From NCBI GenBank assembly GCA_902489075.1, contig CABTYO010000022.1, forward strand, positions 1-35,914: DNA of 35,914 nucleotides, in the 5' to 3' direction. This stretch comes from an uncultured Faecalicatena sp. Lineage in GTDB: Bacteria > Bacillota > Clostridia > Lachnospirales > Lachnospiraceae. Shown here in pieces: positions 25,718 through 34,864 of this stretch. The stretch's first letter is position 1; the number at the start of each line of letters is the position of its first letter. The translations under genes and the position numbers were made by a program. The notes below the pieces were generated by a model. The model made no database searches, was not told the DNA's origin, and saw nothing but the letters and a program-made list of their open reading frames with translations.

Positions 25718-26992
25718 ATGATTAAGAAGGAAATGATTGCCATGCTTTTAGCAGGAGGACAGGGCAGTCGACTGGGGGTTCTTACCGCAAAGGTGGCCAA
25801 GCCGGCCGTAGCTTTCGGCGGTAAGTATCGTATTATTGATTTTCCACTAAGTAACTGTATTAATTCAGGTGTTGATACTGTGGGTGTCTTAACACAGTAC
25901 CAGCCTTTAAGGTTGAATACTCATATCGGAATCGGTATTCCGTGGGATTTGGACCGTAATGTCGGAGGGGTGACAGTTCTTCCGCCGTACGAGAAGAGTA
26001 CAAGCAGTGAATGGTATACCGGAACAGCGAATGCAATCTATCAGAACCTGGATTATATGGAGAACTATAATCCGGATTATGTGCTGATCCTCTCAGGGGA
26101 CCATATTTATAAGATGGATTACGAGGTGATGCTTGATTTCCATAAGGCGAACAAGGCAGATGTGACGATTGCTGCAATGCCGGTTCCAATGGAAGAAGCA
26201 AGCCGCTTTGGTATTGTCGTTACAGATGACGAAAGCCGTATCAAAGAATTTGAGGAGAAGCCGGAGAATCCAAGCAGCAACCTTGCTTCCATGGGTATTT
26301 ACATATTCAGCTGGCCGGTACTTAAAGATGCATTACTCAAGCTTTCAGACCAGCCTAATTGTGATTTTGGAAAGCATATCATTCCATACTGCCATGAGAA
26401 TGGCAAGAGAATGTTTGCTTACGAGTACAACGGCTACTGGAAAGACGTAGGAACATTAAGCTCCTATTGGGAAGCCAACATGGAACTGATCGACATTATT
26501 CCGGAATTCAACTTATATGAAGAGTTCTGGAAGATCTATACCAACAGTGCCAACCTTCCGCCACAGTATATTTCAGAACAGTCTGTAGTTGACAGATGTA
26601 TAATCAGCAACGGGTCGGAGATCTACGGTGAGGTTCATAACTCTGTGCTCGGAGGAGGCGTGACCATTGGTAAGGGAAGCGTGATAAAGGATTCTATCCT
26701 TATGAGAGATGTTACGATTGGAGATAACTGTGTGATTGAGAAAGCGATTATCGCAGAGGGCACAGAGATCGGGAACAATGTTGTGATCGGTATCGGAAGC
26801 GAAGTCCCGAATAAGGAGAAGCCGAATATCTACAGCGGCGGACTTGCAACGATCGGGGAGAATTCCAGAGTTCCATCAGGAGTACAGATTGGTAAGAATA
26901 CCGCCATTAGTGGTGTTACATCGATAGAAGATTACAGCGATGGAGTGCTTGCAAGCGGTGAGACATTAATAAAGGCAGGTGATCGAGTATGA
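25718..26992 (+). CDS. glgC: Glucose-1-phosphate adenylyltransferase, catalytic subunit
   Basis: GlgC makes ADP-glucose from glucose 1-phosphate and ATP, the committed step of glycogen synthesis. The 424-residue protein has the nucleotidyltransferase signature LAGGQGSRL (11-19), KPAVAFGGKYRIIDFPLSN, SGDHIYKMDY and FEEKP. A left-handed beta-helix C-terminal domain follows, visible as hexapeptide-like repeats (VTIGKGSVIKDSILMRDVTIGDN). The catalytic residues are intact. It overlaps glgD by 4 nt (ATGA), so the two subunits are translationally coupled. Confidence 0.97.
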   Translation: MIKKEMIAMLLAGGQGSRLGVLTAKVAKPAVAFGGKYRIIDFPLSNCINSGVDTVGVLTQYQPLRLNTHIGIGIPWDLDRNVGGVTVLPPYEKSTSSEWYTGTANAIYQNLDYMENYNPDYVLILSGDHIYKMDYEVMLDFHKANKADVTIAAMPVPMEEASRFGIVVTDDESRIKEFEEKPENPSSNLASMGIYIFSWPVLKDALLKLSDQPNCDFGKHIIPYCHENGKRMFAYEYNGYWKDVGTLSSYWEANMELIDIIPEFNLYEEFWKIYTNSANLPPQYISEQSVVDRCIISNGSEIYGEVHNSVLGGGVTIGKGSVIKDSILMRDVTIGDNCVIEKAIIAEGTEIGNNVVIGIGSEVPNKEKPNIYSGGLATIGENSRVPSGVQIGKNTAISGVTSIEDYSDGVLASGETLIKAGDRV

Positions 26993-28107
26993 GAGCAGTA
27001 GGTATAATCTTAGCAGGCGGGAATAACAGGAAGATGCAGGAACTGACATCCAGACGTGCAGTTGCGGCTATGCCGGTTGCCGGAAGCTACAGAGCGATCG
27101 ATTTCGCATTGAGCAACATGGCGAACTCCCATGTACAGAAGGTGGCTGTCCTGACACAGTATAATGCGAGGTCCCTGAATGAACACTTGAATTCATCCAA
27201 GTGGTGGGATTTCGGAAGAAAGCAGGGGGGACTCTATGTATTTACCCCTACGATTACTGCGGAGAATGGTTACTGGTATCGCGGTACAGCAGATGCGATC
27301 TACCAGAATCTTGATTTCCTTAAGAGATGCCATGAGCCGTATGTAATCATTACATCAGGAGATGCGGTGTACAAGCTTGATTATAACAAGGTGCTTGAAT
27401 ACCATATCGCGAAGAAGGCAGATATTACAGTTGTATGTAAGGAGCTGGGACCGAATGAGGATGCTACCCGTTTTGGAACCGTCCGGATGAATGAATCCGC
27501 AAGGATCGAAGAGTTTGAGGAGAAGCCGATGGTGGCACACTCCCAGACAATTTCTACTGGTATCTATGTCATCAGGAGAAGGCAATTGATTGACCTCATC
27601 GAGCACTGTGCAGAAGAGGAAAGGCATGATTTTGTAACCGATATTCTGATTCGCTATAAGAATCTGAAGAAGATCTACGGTTATAAGATAAACAGCTACT
27701 GGAGTAACATCTCAACAGTGGACGCATATTACCGGACAAATATGGATTTCCTGAAACCGGAAGTACGGAACTACTTCTTCAAGGAACTTCCAACTGTTAA
27801 CTCTAAAGTGAGTGACCTTCCGCCGGCGAAGTATAATCCGGGGGCGGTTGTTAAGAACAGCCTTGTAGGAAGCGGAAGTATCATTAACGGGACAGTGGAG
27901 AATTCAGTGATATTCAAGAAGGTATTTGTGGGCAATAACTGCGTGATCAAGAATTCCATTATCCTGAACGACGTTTATCTTGGGGATAACACGTACATTG
28001 AGAACTGTGTTGTAGAAAGTCGTGACACGATAAGGGCAAACACGAGACATGTTGGTGAGAATGGTGTGAAAGTGGTAGTTGAGAAAAACGAGCGGTATGC
28101 ATTATAA
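26989..28107 (+). CDS. glgD: GlgD, regulatory partner of ADP-glucose pyrophosphorylase
   Basis: GlgD is a GlgC paralogue that forms a mixed complex with it in Firmicutes and changes activity and regulation. The 372-residue protein keeps the fold (RAIDFALSNM, EFEEKP, beta-helix repeats at the end). It has lost the active-site signature: GGQGSRL is GGNNRKM, and SGDHIY is SGDAVY. It is therefore probably non-catalytic or very weak alone. It starts inside the glgC stop and is followed by spoVG after 74 nt. Confidence 0.94.
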   Translation: MRAVGIILAGGNNRKMQELTSRRAVAAMPVAGSYRAIDFALSNMANSHVQKVAVLTQYNARSLNEHLNSSKWWDFGRKQGGLYVFTPTITAENGYWYRGTADAIYQNLDFLKRCHEPYVIITSGDAVYKLDYNKVLEYHIAKKADITVVCKELGPNEDATRFGTVRMNESARIEEFEEKPMVAHSQTISTGIYVIRRRQLIDLIEHCAEEERHDFVTDILIRYKNLKKIYGYKINSYWSNISTVDAYYRTNMDFLKPEVRNYFFKELPTVNSKVSDLPPAKYNPGAVVKNSLVGSGSIINGTVENSVIFKKVFVGNNCVIKNSIILNDVYLGDNTYIENCVVESRDTIRANTRHVGENGVKVVVEKNERYAL

Positions 28108-28181
28108 AGGTTATACTTATTGTGCTGAGAGCTCAATCAAGTAAAGGATTAATGCAGGCGGAGAAAGGAGACTTGAACATT

Positions 28182-28469
28182 ATGCAAATCACAGATGTGC
28201 GTGTGCGCAAGGTAGCAAAGGAAGGCAAGCTGAAGGCGGTAGTTTCTATTACGATTGATGATGAATTCGTGGTTCATGACATCAAGGTGATCGAAGGAGA
28301 GAAGGGGTTATTTATTGCAATGCCGAGCAAGAAAGCTCTTGACGGTGAATACCGCGACATCGCGCACCCGATCAACTCTGGCACAAGGGAACGGATTCAG
28401 AAGATCATTCTGGAGAAGTATACGGAGGCTGTGGAAGAAGAGCCGGAAGCAGTGCTTGGGGAAATGTAA
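28182..28469 (+). CDS. spoVG: SpoVG, small nucleic-acid-binding regulator
   Basis: SpoVG proteins bind RNA and DNA and affect septation, sporulation, metabolism and virulence genes in Firmicutes. The 95-residue protein begins MQITDVRVRKV and has the conserved block VVHDIKVIEGEKGLFIAMPSKK. I chose the ATG at 28182, 11 nt after AAGGAG; a longer frame from 28122 has no support and does not resemble the family. It may be read with glgCD. A strong terminator follows, so it ends the unit. Confidence 0.95.
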   Translation: MQITDVRVRKVAKEGKLKAVVSITIDDEFVVHDIKVIEGEKGLFIAMPSKKALDGEYRDIAHPINSGTRERIQKIILEKYTEAVEEEPEAVLGEM

Positions 28470-28482
28470 TTGGAGCAGCGAT

Positions 28483-28524
28483 AAAGGCTGCTGTGGACCT
28501 GATGGGTCTGCAGCAGCCTTTTTG
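28483..28524 (+). terminator. Rho-independent terminator after spoVG
   Basis: An 11-bp stem (28483-28493 with 28511-28521, AAAGGCTGCTG) continues inward with GACC/GGTC around TGAT. TTTT overlaps and follows the 3' arm. It lies 13 nt after the spoVG stop. The A run on the 5' side may also serve the opposing pseudouridine synthase gene. Confidence 0.92.
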
Positions 28525-28546
28525 AATGCCAATGCCGGCAGGTGTG

Positions 28547-29281
28547 TTATGATGGTAATTCTAATTCAAGAGGCAGATGGAAGTCCATCTGTCTGCCAGT
28601 GCCAGGGTGTTGAAAGGTGAGACGGCAGGCGTAGAGCTGCAGGGAGTGATATGACTGGGCAGTGGCTGCAGAATATCCTGTATCGGCAGCAGAATATCCG
28701 CTGTCATCAGACATGGAAACTGCGCCGGATGAACCACCATACTTTCTGTCACCCGCGATGGGGCATCCAAGATGTGCCATCTGTACTCTGATCTGGTGAT
28801 GCCGCCCGGTTTCGAGTGTGACCTCCACCAGCGAATAAGGCGGTCTGGATTCCAGTACTTTGTAATGGAGAACAGCTTTTTTCGCTCCGGGAGTATCCGG
28901 AGTACAGACACGGGATGAATTAGTTCTGCCGTCTTTGACCAGATAGTCGCACAGATCACCCTCTGCCTGGGATGGCGTGCCGGTCAGAATGGCACGGTAA
29001 TGTTTTCCGAATCCTTTTTGTGTCAGCTGCTTATTAAGCTTCGCTGCCGCGGCAGGGGTCTTCGCAAAGACCAAAAGTCCTTCAACAGGCTGGTCCAGAC
29101 GGTGGATGACGGCCAGATAGGGCTCTTTTTTTGCGGATGAATTCTTTTGATTCTTATAAATGTGGTTCTTTAAGATGCTGACCATATCCGGTGTTCCGAT
29201 CCGGCTGCTCTGAGTCGGTATGCCTGCCGGTTTTACGCAGACGATGATATCCTGGTCTTCATATAATATATCAGGGGTCAT
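28547..29281 (-). CDS. RluA-family RNA pseudouridine synthase
   Basis: The 244-residue enzyme isomerises specific uridines to pseudouridine in rRNA or tRNA; the exact target cannot be read from the sequence. The catalytic block is HRLDQPVEG with Asp63, and TGRHHQIRVQMAHLG and GDRKYGG are the expected C-terminal motifs. No S4 domain is present, so it is a short form. The ATG at 29281 is chosen because AAAGGAG lies 8 nt upstream; the longer frame to 29458 would overlap the divergent exchanger gene. A short Ser/Gly/Tyr insert near the C-terminus comes from a 21-bp duplication. Confidence 0.92.
   Translation of the reverse strand: MTPDILYEDQDIIVCVKPAGIPTQSSRIGTPDMVSILKNHIYKNQKNSSAKKEPYLAVIHRLDQPVEGLLVFAKTPAAAAKLNKQLTQKGFGKHYRAILTGTPSQAEGDLCDYLVKDGRTNSSRVCTPDTPGAKKAVLHYKVLESRPPYSLVEVTLETGRHHQIRVQMAHLGCPIAGDRKYGGSSGAVSMSDDSGYSAADTGYSAATAQSYHSLQLYACRLTFQHPGTGRQMDFHLPLELELPS
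28664..28705 (-). repeat. 21-bp tandem duplication inside the pseudouridine synthase gene
   Basis: Two imperfect 21-bp units (28664-28684 and 28685-28705, both containing GCAGAATATCC) encode the neighbouring peptides DSGYSAA and DTGYSAA in the protein. The unit is in frame (7 codons) and lies in a region that is normally a loop. Confidence 0.75.
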
Positions 29282-29369
29282 TTTATTTGCTCCTTTGGCT
29301 TGATGTCCTTGACTTTTCAGATAAATCTGACTACACTGATTATCGTACAAATGAAAAGTGAGGTCAAGT

Positions 29370-30347
29370 ATGATAACGTATTTATTATTGATAATAGGTT
29401 TTTTCCTTCTTATTAAAGGAGCAGATTTTTTTGTGGATGGCAGTTCGAGTGCTGCCAAGCTTCTGAAAGTACCGTCTATTGTGATCGGTCTTACCGTTGT
29501 GGCGTTTGGGACGAGTATGCCGGAGGCATCTGTCAGTGTGACTGCGGCACTTCAGGGGAAGAACGACCTGGCGGTGAGCAATGTGATCGGATCGAATATA
29601 TTTAACCTGATGGTCGTTCTGGGGGCGAGCGCTATGGTACGTCCGATTCAGGTGAAATGGTCGATCCTGAAGCGCGAATTTCCATTTTCCATCGTGATTA
29701 CCGGGATACTGCTGTTGATGCTGACCGGATTTCATTTTCAGGATATGTTTGCTGCGGACAGAGAGTTCGTGCTTACAAGGCCTGCAGGTGTTTTCCTGCT
29801 GGTACTGTTTATCGGGTTTGTGATTTCTGCAGTGATCGATGCTCTGCGTTCGAGAAAGAAGATTGCCGAGTCCGGCGAACCGGAGGAAGAGTATGAGACA
29901 CTGACACCACTGCGCAGTGCGGTTTACGTTGTGATTGGAATCGCGGGAATCATCATCGGTGGTGATTTTGTGGTAGAAAGTGCGTCTGATATAGCAGCAA
30001 GCTTTGGACTGAGCCAGACATTTATCGGGCTCTCCATTGTGGCACTGGGGACCTCCCTGCCTGAACTGGTGACTTCTATGGTTGCGGCCAGAAAAGGGGA
30101 GAATGATCTGGCGCTGGGGAATGTGGTCGGATCGAATATTTTTAATATTCTGCTGATTCTGGGGGCTTCGGCTTCGATTACACCGATTGCTGTGAATGCG
30201 CTGGCAATACAGGATACTGTGATCCTGATCGTGGCAAGTGTGCTGGTGTATATCTGTGCAATCAGCAGGAAGGGGCTTTCCAAACTGGAAGGCTTGATGT
30301 TCCTTCTGTTTTATGTCGTATTTTTTGTGTATATTCTGATGAGATAA
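29370..30347 (+). CDS. Na+/Ca2+ exchanger-family (CaCA) membrane protein
   Basis: The 325-residue protein has about ten membrane segments in two inverted halves. It carries the two alpha-repeats of the CaCA family: FGTSMPE (46-52) with NDLAVSNVIGSNIFNL, and LGTSLPE (226-232) with NDLALGNVVGSNIFNI. The Glu in each GTSxPE motif binds Ca2+ and is intact. It probably moves Ca2+ against Na+ or H+, but the ion cannot be fixed from sequence. The ATG at 29370 has GTGAGG 6 nt upstream; an in-frame GTG at 29358 lies within that site. It is divergent from the pseudouridine synthase gene. Confidence 0.93.
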   Translation: MITYLLLIIGFFLLIKGADFFVDGSSSAAKLLKVPSIVIGLTVVAFGTSMPEASVSVTAALQGKNDLAVSNVIGSNIFNLMVVLGASAMVRPIQVKWSILKREFPFSIVITGILLLMLTGFHFQDMFAADREFVLTRPAGVFLLVLFIGFVISAVIDALRSRKKIAESGEPEEEYETLTPLRSAVYVVIGIAGIIIGGDFVVESASDIAASFGLSQTFIGLSIVALGTSLPELVTSMVAARKGENDLALGNVVGSNIFNILLILGASASITPIAVNALAIQDTVILIVASVLVYICAISRKGLSKLEGLMFLLFYVVFFVYILMR

Positions 30348-30362
30348 TCTGTACAGTTACAT

Positions 30363-30397
30363 TGCTTTTTGTGGACAATTCTATTATACTTTAAAGT
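30363..30397 (+). promoter_or_regulatory. Possible promoter with palindrome before the XpaC-TelA genes
   Basis: TTGCTT (30363-30368) and TATACT (30385-30390) are 16 nt apart. A perfect 10-bp palindrome ACTTTAAAGT (30388-30397) overlaps the end of the -10, and could be an operator or chance in AT-rich DNA. The leader would be about 60 nt. Confidence 0.35.
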
Positions 30398-30460
30398 AAA
30401 AGTGAATCTTATGAAATTTTATGCCCAGGTGGGCGGAAAAGCTAAGGTATAGGTGAAAAG

Positions 30461-31930
30461 ATGGAAAATCAAGATTGGGAGAAGTTAGGAGAAGATATAA
30501 GCAGGACGGTTCAGGAGGCGATCGACTCCCAGAACTATAACCGGCTGAATCAGACGATTACGAATACAATCAGCGGTGCCATGGACACGCTGGAGAAGAG
30601 CCTTCATAATGTGGGGGACGTTGTGGATAAGACGGCCAGGAACTTCCAGTATCGTGCACGTCCACGTGATATGGGATGGGAGAACAGGAATGCATACCGC
30701 TATCGTGAGCCGGATAAACAAGGACCGCAGCAGGGGGGCGCATATCAGGATCCGAATGCATACCGCGGGGGGACCGGATATCAGAGCGGGAACGCAGGAC
30801 AGAGAGGACCCGGATATCAGGGACCGAATGGGTACCAGAGACAACAGGCCGGCGGACCCTTTCAGGGTGGTCCTGGTGCGTGGACACGTCCTGCCGGGCA
30901 GGGATACCGGTCTGCACAGACAGTTGGCGGACAGGCGGAGAGTACGAATGCCCTTGTGAAGAATCAGGCGCTGTTTATGAAACCGACAGGCATAAAAGTA
31001 GGCGGAATCGTCATGACAGCCATGGGATACACAGTTGGCGGCGTGATGTTCATCATATCGCTTCTTTGTACGATTGGAATGTTCATGTCATCGGCACCTG
31101 TCGGCGTGGTCGCCTTCGACATTATCTGTGCTGTGATCAGTGCAGGCGGCTGGATCCTTGGCGGCATGGGGACTTCGCTTTTGAAGAAGATCAAGAGATA
31201 CCGGAGTTATCTTGAAGTGCTGGGTGAGAAGGATTACTGTGAGATCAGTTATCTGGCAGAGTACTTAAAGAAGCCGAATAAGTTCATCGTGAAGGATCTG
31301 GAGAAGATGATCCGCAAAGGGTGGTTCAGACAGGGCCATCTGGACAGCCAGAAGACCTGCCTGATTGCGAGCAATAAGGCTTTTGAACAGTATCATGAGC
31401 TGATGCAGCGCGTGGAGAAGCAGAAGCTGGAAGAGAAGGCTTCCAAGGCGGAACAGGAAAGAAAGACGCAGGAGCAGGCAAAGGAACAGAAGAGTCTGTC
31501 GCCTGAGGTACAGGAGATCATCCGTACAGGGGATGAATACATTAAGAAGATCCACGAGTGTAATGATGCCATTCCGGGGGAGGAGATCTCAGCGAAGATT
31601 TCCCGGATGGAGATGTTGATAGACCGGATATTTGACCGGGTAGAGCAGAATCCTGAGAGCATTTCAGATATCCGCAGGCTGATGGAGTATTATCTGCCGA
31701 CCACGGTGAAGCTTCTGGAGGCGTATGAGCAGCTGGACTCACTTCCGGTTCAGGGAGAGAACATCATTACATCAAAGAATGAGATAGAAAAGACACTGGA
31801 TACGCTGAATGTTGCTTTTGAGAAGCTTCTTGACAGTCTGTTCCAGGATACAGCGTGGGATGTGGCATCTGATATATCCGTGCTGAATACGATGCTTGCC
31901 CAGGAAGGGCTGACAAAAGACGATTTCTAA
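30461..31930 (+). CDS. XpaC-like membrane protein with Gly/Gln/Tyr-rich linker
   Basis: The C-terminal part (about residues 165-489) resembles the XpaC family, named after 5-bromo-4-chloroindolyl phosphate hydrolysis; true function is unknown. Two membrane segments (about 179-208 and 213-240) are followed by a cytoplasmic YLEVLGEKDYCEISYLAEYLKK region and coiled coil (about 310-350, KLEEKASKAEQERKTQEQ). The N-terminus (1-60) is helical. Residues 70-155 form a low-complexity linker rich in G, Q, Y, R and P (GYQGPNGYQRQQAGG), likely disordered. The neighbour 22 nt downstream encodes a TelA-like protein, a known pairing. The family is linked to envelope stress and toxic compound tolerance. Confidence 0.8.
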   Translation: MENQDWEKLGEDISRTVQEAIDSQNYNRLNQTITNTISGAMDTLEKSLHNVGDVVDKTARNFQYRARPRDMGWENRNAYRYREPDKQGPQQGGAYQDPNAYRGGTGYQSGNAGQRGPGYQGPNGYQRQQAGGPFQGGPGAWTRPAGQGYRSAQTVGGQAESTNALVKNQALFMKPTGIKVGGIVMTAMGYTVGGVMFIISLLCTIGMFMSSAPVGVVAFDIICAVISAGGWILGGMGTSLLKKIKRYRSYLEVLGEKDYCEISYLAEYLKKPNKFIVKDLEKMIRKGWFRQGHLDSQKTCLIASNKAFEQYHELMQRVEKQKLEEKASKAEQERKTQEQAKEQKSLSPEVQEIIRTGDEYIKKIHECNDAIPGEEISAKISRMEMLIDRIFDRVEQNPESISDIRRLMEYYLPTTVKLLEAYEQLDSLPVQGENIITSKNEIEKTLDTLNVAFEKLLDSLFQDTAWDVASDISVLNTMLAQEGLTKDDF

Positions 31931-31952
31931 ATAAGGTTTTGGAGGAGAGACG

Positions 31953-33089
31953 ATGAGTAACGAATTTGAAGATTTTGCGACAGCACCAACTTTAACACTG
32001 GAACCTTTCCCGGATGCAAAGCAGGAAGTACAGCCTGCACCGGCAAAGGAAGAACCGGCTCTTGATGACAGTATTCTTACAGAGGAAGAGAAGAAGGCGG
32101 TCGATGCATTTGTCAACCAGATCGACCTGACGAATTCATCACTGATCCTGCAGTATGGAGCAGGGACTCAGAAGAAGATGGCAGACTTTTCCGAGTCAGC
32201 CCTTGAGAATGTGAAGACAAAAGACTTAGGAGAGATCGGAGATCTGCTTTCAGGTGTTGTAAGAGAGCTGAAGGATTTTGATGAGGAGGAAGAGAAGGGA
32301 TTTCTCGGTATTTTCAAGAAGCCTGCGAATAAGATCAATGCGATGAAGGCAAAGTATGCCAAGGCAGAGACGAATATCAACCAGATCGTAAAGGTTCTGG
32401 AGAACCATCAGGTGCAGCTGTTGAAGGATGTTGCAATCCTGGATAAGATGTATGAGGTGAACCTGACTTATTTTAAAGAGCTTTCCATGTATATACTGGC
32501 AGGAAAGAAGAAGCTTCATGAAGTGCAGACCACACAGCTTCAGGAGCTCCTTCAAAAGGCACAGCAGTCAGGACTTCCGGAGGATGCCCAGGCGGCAAAG
32601 GACCTGGATTCCATGTGCAACCGTTTCGAGAAGAAGATCCATGATCTGGAACTGACCCGTATGATCTGTATTCAGACTGCACCTCAGATCCGCCTGGTAC
32701 AGGGCAATGATACCCTGATGGTGGAGAAGATCCAGTCTACAGTTGTGAATACGATTCCGCTGTGGAAGAGCCAGATGGTCCTGGCACTGGGCGTGGAGCA
32801 TTCCGCACAGGCTGCTGCTGCGCAGAGAGAAGTGACAGATATGACCAACGAGCTGCTCAAGCGCAATGCAGAGAAGCTGAAGATGGCGACTATCGATACG
32901 GCAAAAGAATCCGAGAGAGGCATTGTGGATATCGAGACATTAAAGACAACCAACGAATCACTGATCGCTACGCTGGATGAGGTGATGCATATCCAGCAGG
33001 AGGGCAGACAGAAACGTCAGGAAGCAGAGCGCGAGATGCAGAGACTTGAGGGTGAGTTAAAGCAGAAGCTTCTGCAGGTACATGCATAA
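31953..33089 (+). CDS. TelA/KlaA-like toxic anion resistance family protein
   Basis: The 378-residue protein is mostly alpha-helical and lacks membrane segments. It fits the TelA family: VDAFVNQIDLTNSSLILQYG, a central NQIVKVLENHQVQLLKDVAILDKMY, LTRMICIQTAPQIRLVQGND and TVVNTIPLWKSQMVLALG. Members were first tied to tellurite resistance on plasmids, and later to lantibiotic, nisin and other envelope-stress tolerance. The biochemical role is not known. It is co-transcribed with the XpaC-like gene and precedes proS by 26 nt. Confidence 0.9.
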   Translation: MSNEFEDFATAPTLTLEPFPDAKQEVQPAPAKEEPALDDSILTEEEKKAVDAFVNQIDLTNSSLILQYGAGTQKKMADFSESALENVKTKDLGEIGDLLSGVVRELKDFDEEEEKGFLGIFKKPANKINAMKAKYAKAETNINQIVKVLENHQVQLLKDVAILDKMYEVNLTYFKELSMYILAGKKKLHEVQTTQLQELLQKAQQSGLPEDAQAAKDLDSMCNRFEKKIHDLELTRMICIQTAPQIRLVQGNDTLMVEKIQSTVVNTIPLWKSQMVLALGVEHSAQAAAAQREVTDMTNELLKRNAEKLKMATIDTAKESERGIVDIETLKTTNESLIATLDEVMHIQQEGRQKRQEAEREMQRLEGELKQKLLQVHA

Positions 33090-33115
33090 TTGAAAAAGTA
33101 AGGAGAAAATGAACT

Positions 33116-34858
33116 ATGAAACTGAAGAATCTGATAGGAGACCGTTTTAAAGAGCGTCCTTCTGATTGTATTATTGACAGCCATGCATTTACGATCCGCG
33201 GAGGCTATGTGAAGTATGTAGCCAATGGAATTTATTCCTTATATCCGCCGATGAAGAGAATTACAAAGAAGATTGAGCAGATCATCCGCGAAGAGATGGA
33301 CGCGATTGACGGGCAGGAGGTGATGTTCCCTGTCGTTCTTCCGGGTTCTCTCTGGGAGGAGTCAGGAAGATTTGAAAGTGTCGGCGATGAATTACTGCGC
33401 TTTAAAGACAGGAACAACAGCCAGATGGTCCTTGGAATGACCCATGAGGAGGCCGCTGTACAGCTTGTCAGAGAATATGGACAGACTTATACAAAGTATC
33501 CGTTTATGATCTACCAGATCCAGACCAAGTTCCGTGACGAGGCACGTCCACGTGCCGGGCTGATCCGTGTCAGAGAGTTTACGATGAAGGATGCCTATTC
33601 CTTCCATACTTCCCAGGAAAGCCTGGAGGAATATTATGATGTCTGCTACAAAGCTTACAACAGAATTTTCCAGCGCGCAGGTGTGCCGGAAGTAGTTGCC
33701 GTACAGGCAGACTCAGGTATGATGGGCGGTAATATTTCACATGAATATATGCTTTTGACGGATGCAGGGGAAGACTCCATCGTTGTCTGTGAGTCCTGCG
33801 GCTACCGTGCGAATATGGAAGCAGCTGAGAATATCGTCGATAATGCAGGGGGACAGCCGGCAGGCGAACTGGAGAAGGTATATACCCCAGACTGCAAGAC
33901 GATGGAAGAGGTGACCAGTTATCTGAATGTTCCGATGGAGCAGTCCTGTAAAGCAGTGATGTACCAGAAGAATGCAGATGATGCGTATGTTGTTGTATTC
34001 CTGCGCGGTGATTACGAAGTGAATGAGACCAAGCTTACAAATTACCTTCAGGAAAAAGTGCATCCGGCGGAGATCACTCCTGAGAGCGGAATTGTTGCCG
34101 GATTCACGGGCCCTTACAATATGAATGGGAAGTATACCGTTATTTATGATGTATCCCTGAAAGGCATCGAGAACTTAATGTGTGGTGCCAATGAGGCGGA
34201 TTATCATTATAAAGGACTGAACATTGCGCGCGACTTAGGTGAAGTGGAATATGTAGACGTATCCAAGATCAAGACAGGCGGCATCTGCCCGCACTGCGGA
34301 AAGAAGACAATCGAGGTAAAACGTGGTATTGAAGTAGGAAACATCTTCCAGCTTGGTACCAAGTACTCAAAAGCCATGAACATGACATTCACGGATGATG
34401 AGGGGAACGAGAAGAATCCGATCATGGGCTGCTATGGAATCGGAATCGGACGACTGGCAGCTTCAGTGTGTGAAGTCAGACACGACGACAACGGACCGAT
34501 CTGGCCGATCTCCATCGCGCCGTGGCAGGTTCACCTGTGCTGTATGCGTGTGGATCAGGAAGAATGCAGAAATGCAGCCGATAAGTTATACACGGATCTG
34601 ATGGATGCAGGTGTGGAAGTGATCTATGATGACCGTGATGTACGTGCAGGCGCCATGTTTGCGGATGCGGACCTGCTGGGAGTACCTGTCAGAGTGGTTG
34701 TCGGACCTAAGAATCTGAAAAACGGACAGATTGAATTGTCAACCCGCGACAAACATATCTCTAAACTAATTGATCTGGACTGTGCTGTATCTGAGATTCA
34801 GGCAGTGATCAGAGAATTATTTGATGAAATCAATGAAAAGGTAGAAGCCAGAAACTAA
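33116..34858 (+). CDS. proS: Prolyl-tRNA synthetase (bacterial type)
   Basis: ProS charges tRNA-Pro with proline. The 580-residue protein has class II motif 2 (FRDEARPRAGLIRVREFTMK), motif 3 (GCYGIGIGRLAASV) and the bacterial insertion (editing) domain at about residues 230-390, which removes mischarged alanine. Two CxxC pairs (CESCG, CPHCG) flank that insertion, as in other members. The C-terminal anticodon-binding domain contains WPISIAPWQVHLC and YDDRDVRAGAMFADADLLG. The gene ends the XpaC-TelA-proS run and is followed by a terminator. Confidence 0.97.
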   Translation: MKLKNLIGDRFKERPSDCIIDSHAFTIRGGYVKYVANGIYSLYPPMKRITKKIEQIIREEMDAIDGQEVMFPVVLPGSLWEESGRFESVGDELLRFKDRNNSQMVLGMTHEEAAVQLVREYGQTYTKYPFMIYQIQTKFRDEARPRAGLIRVREFTMKDAYSFHTSQESLEEYYDVCYKAYNRIFQRAGVPEVVAVQADSGMMGGNISHEYMLLTDAGEDSIVVCESCGYRANMEAAENIVDNAGGQPAGELEKVYTPDCKTMEEVTSYLNVPMEQSCKAVMYQKNADDAYVVVFLRGDYEVNETKLTNYLQEKVHPAEITPESGIVAGFTGPYNMNGKYTVIYDVSLKGIENLMCGANEADYHYKGLNIARDLGEVEYVDVSKIKTGGICPHCGKKTIEVKRGIEVGNIFQLGTKYSKAMNMTFTDDEGNEKNPIMGCYGIGIGRLAASVCEVRHDDNGPIWPISIAPWQVHLCCMRVDQEECRNAADKLYTDLMDAGVEVIYDDRDVRAGAMFADADLLGVPVRVVVGPKNLKNGQIELSTRDKHISKLIDLDCAVSEIQAVIRELFDEINEKVEARN

Positions 34859-34864
34859 TCATGT

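Noticed and set aside
28122..28181. Longer SpoVG N-terminus starting at 28122
   Set aside because: The added 20 residues do not match the family, and AAGGAG is placed for the ATG at 28182.
29282..29458. N-terminal extension of the pseudouridine synthase
   Set aside because: It would overlap the divergent exchanger gene, and a strong ribosome binding site marks the start at 29281.
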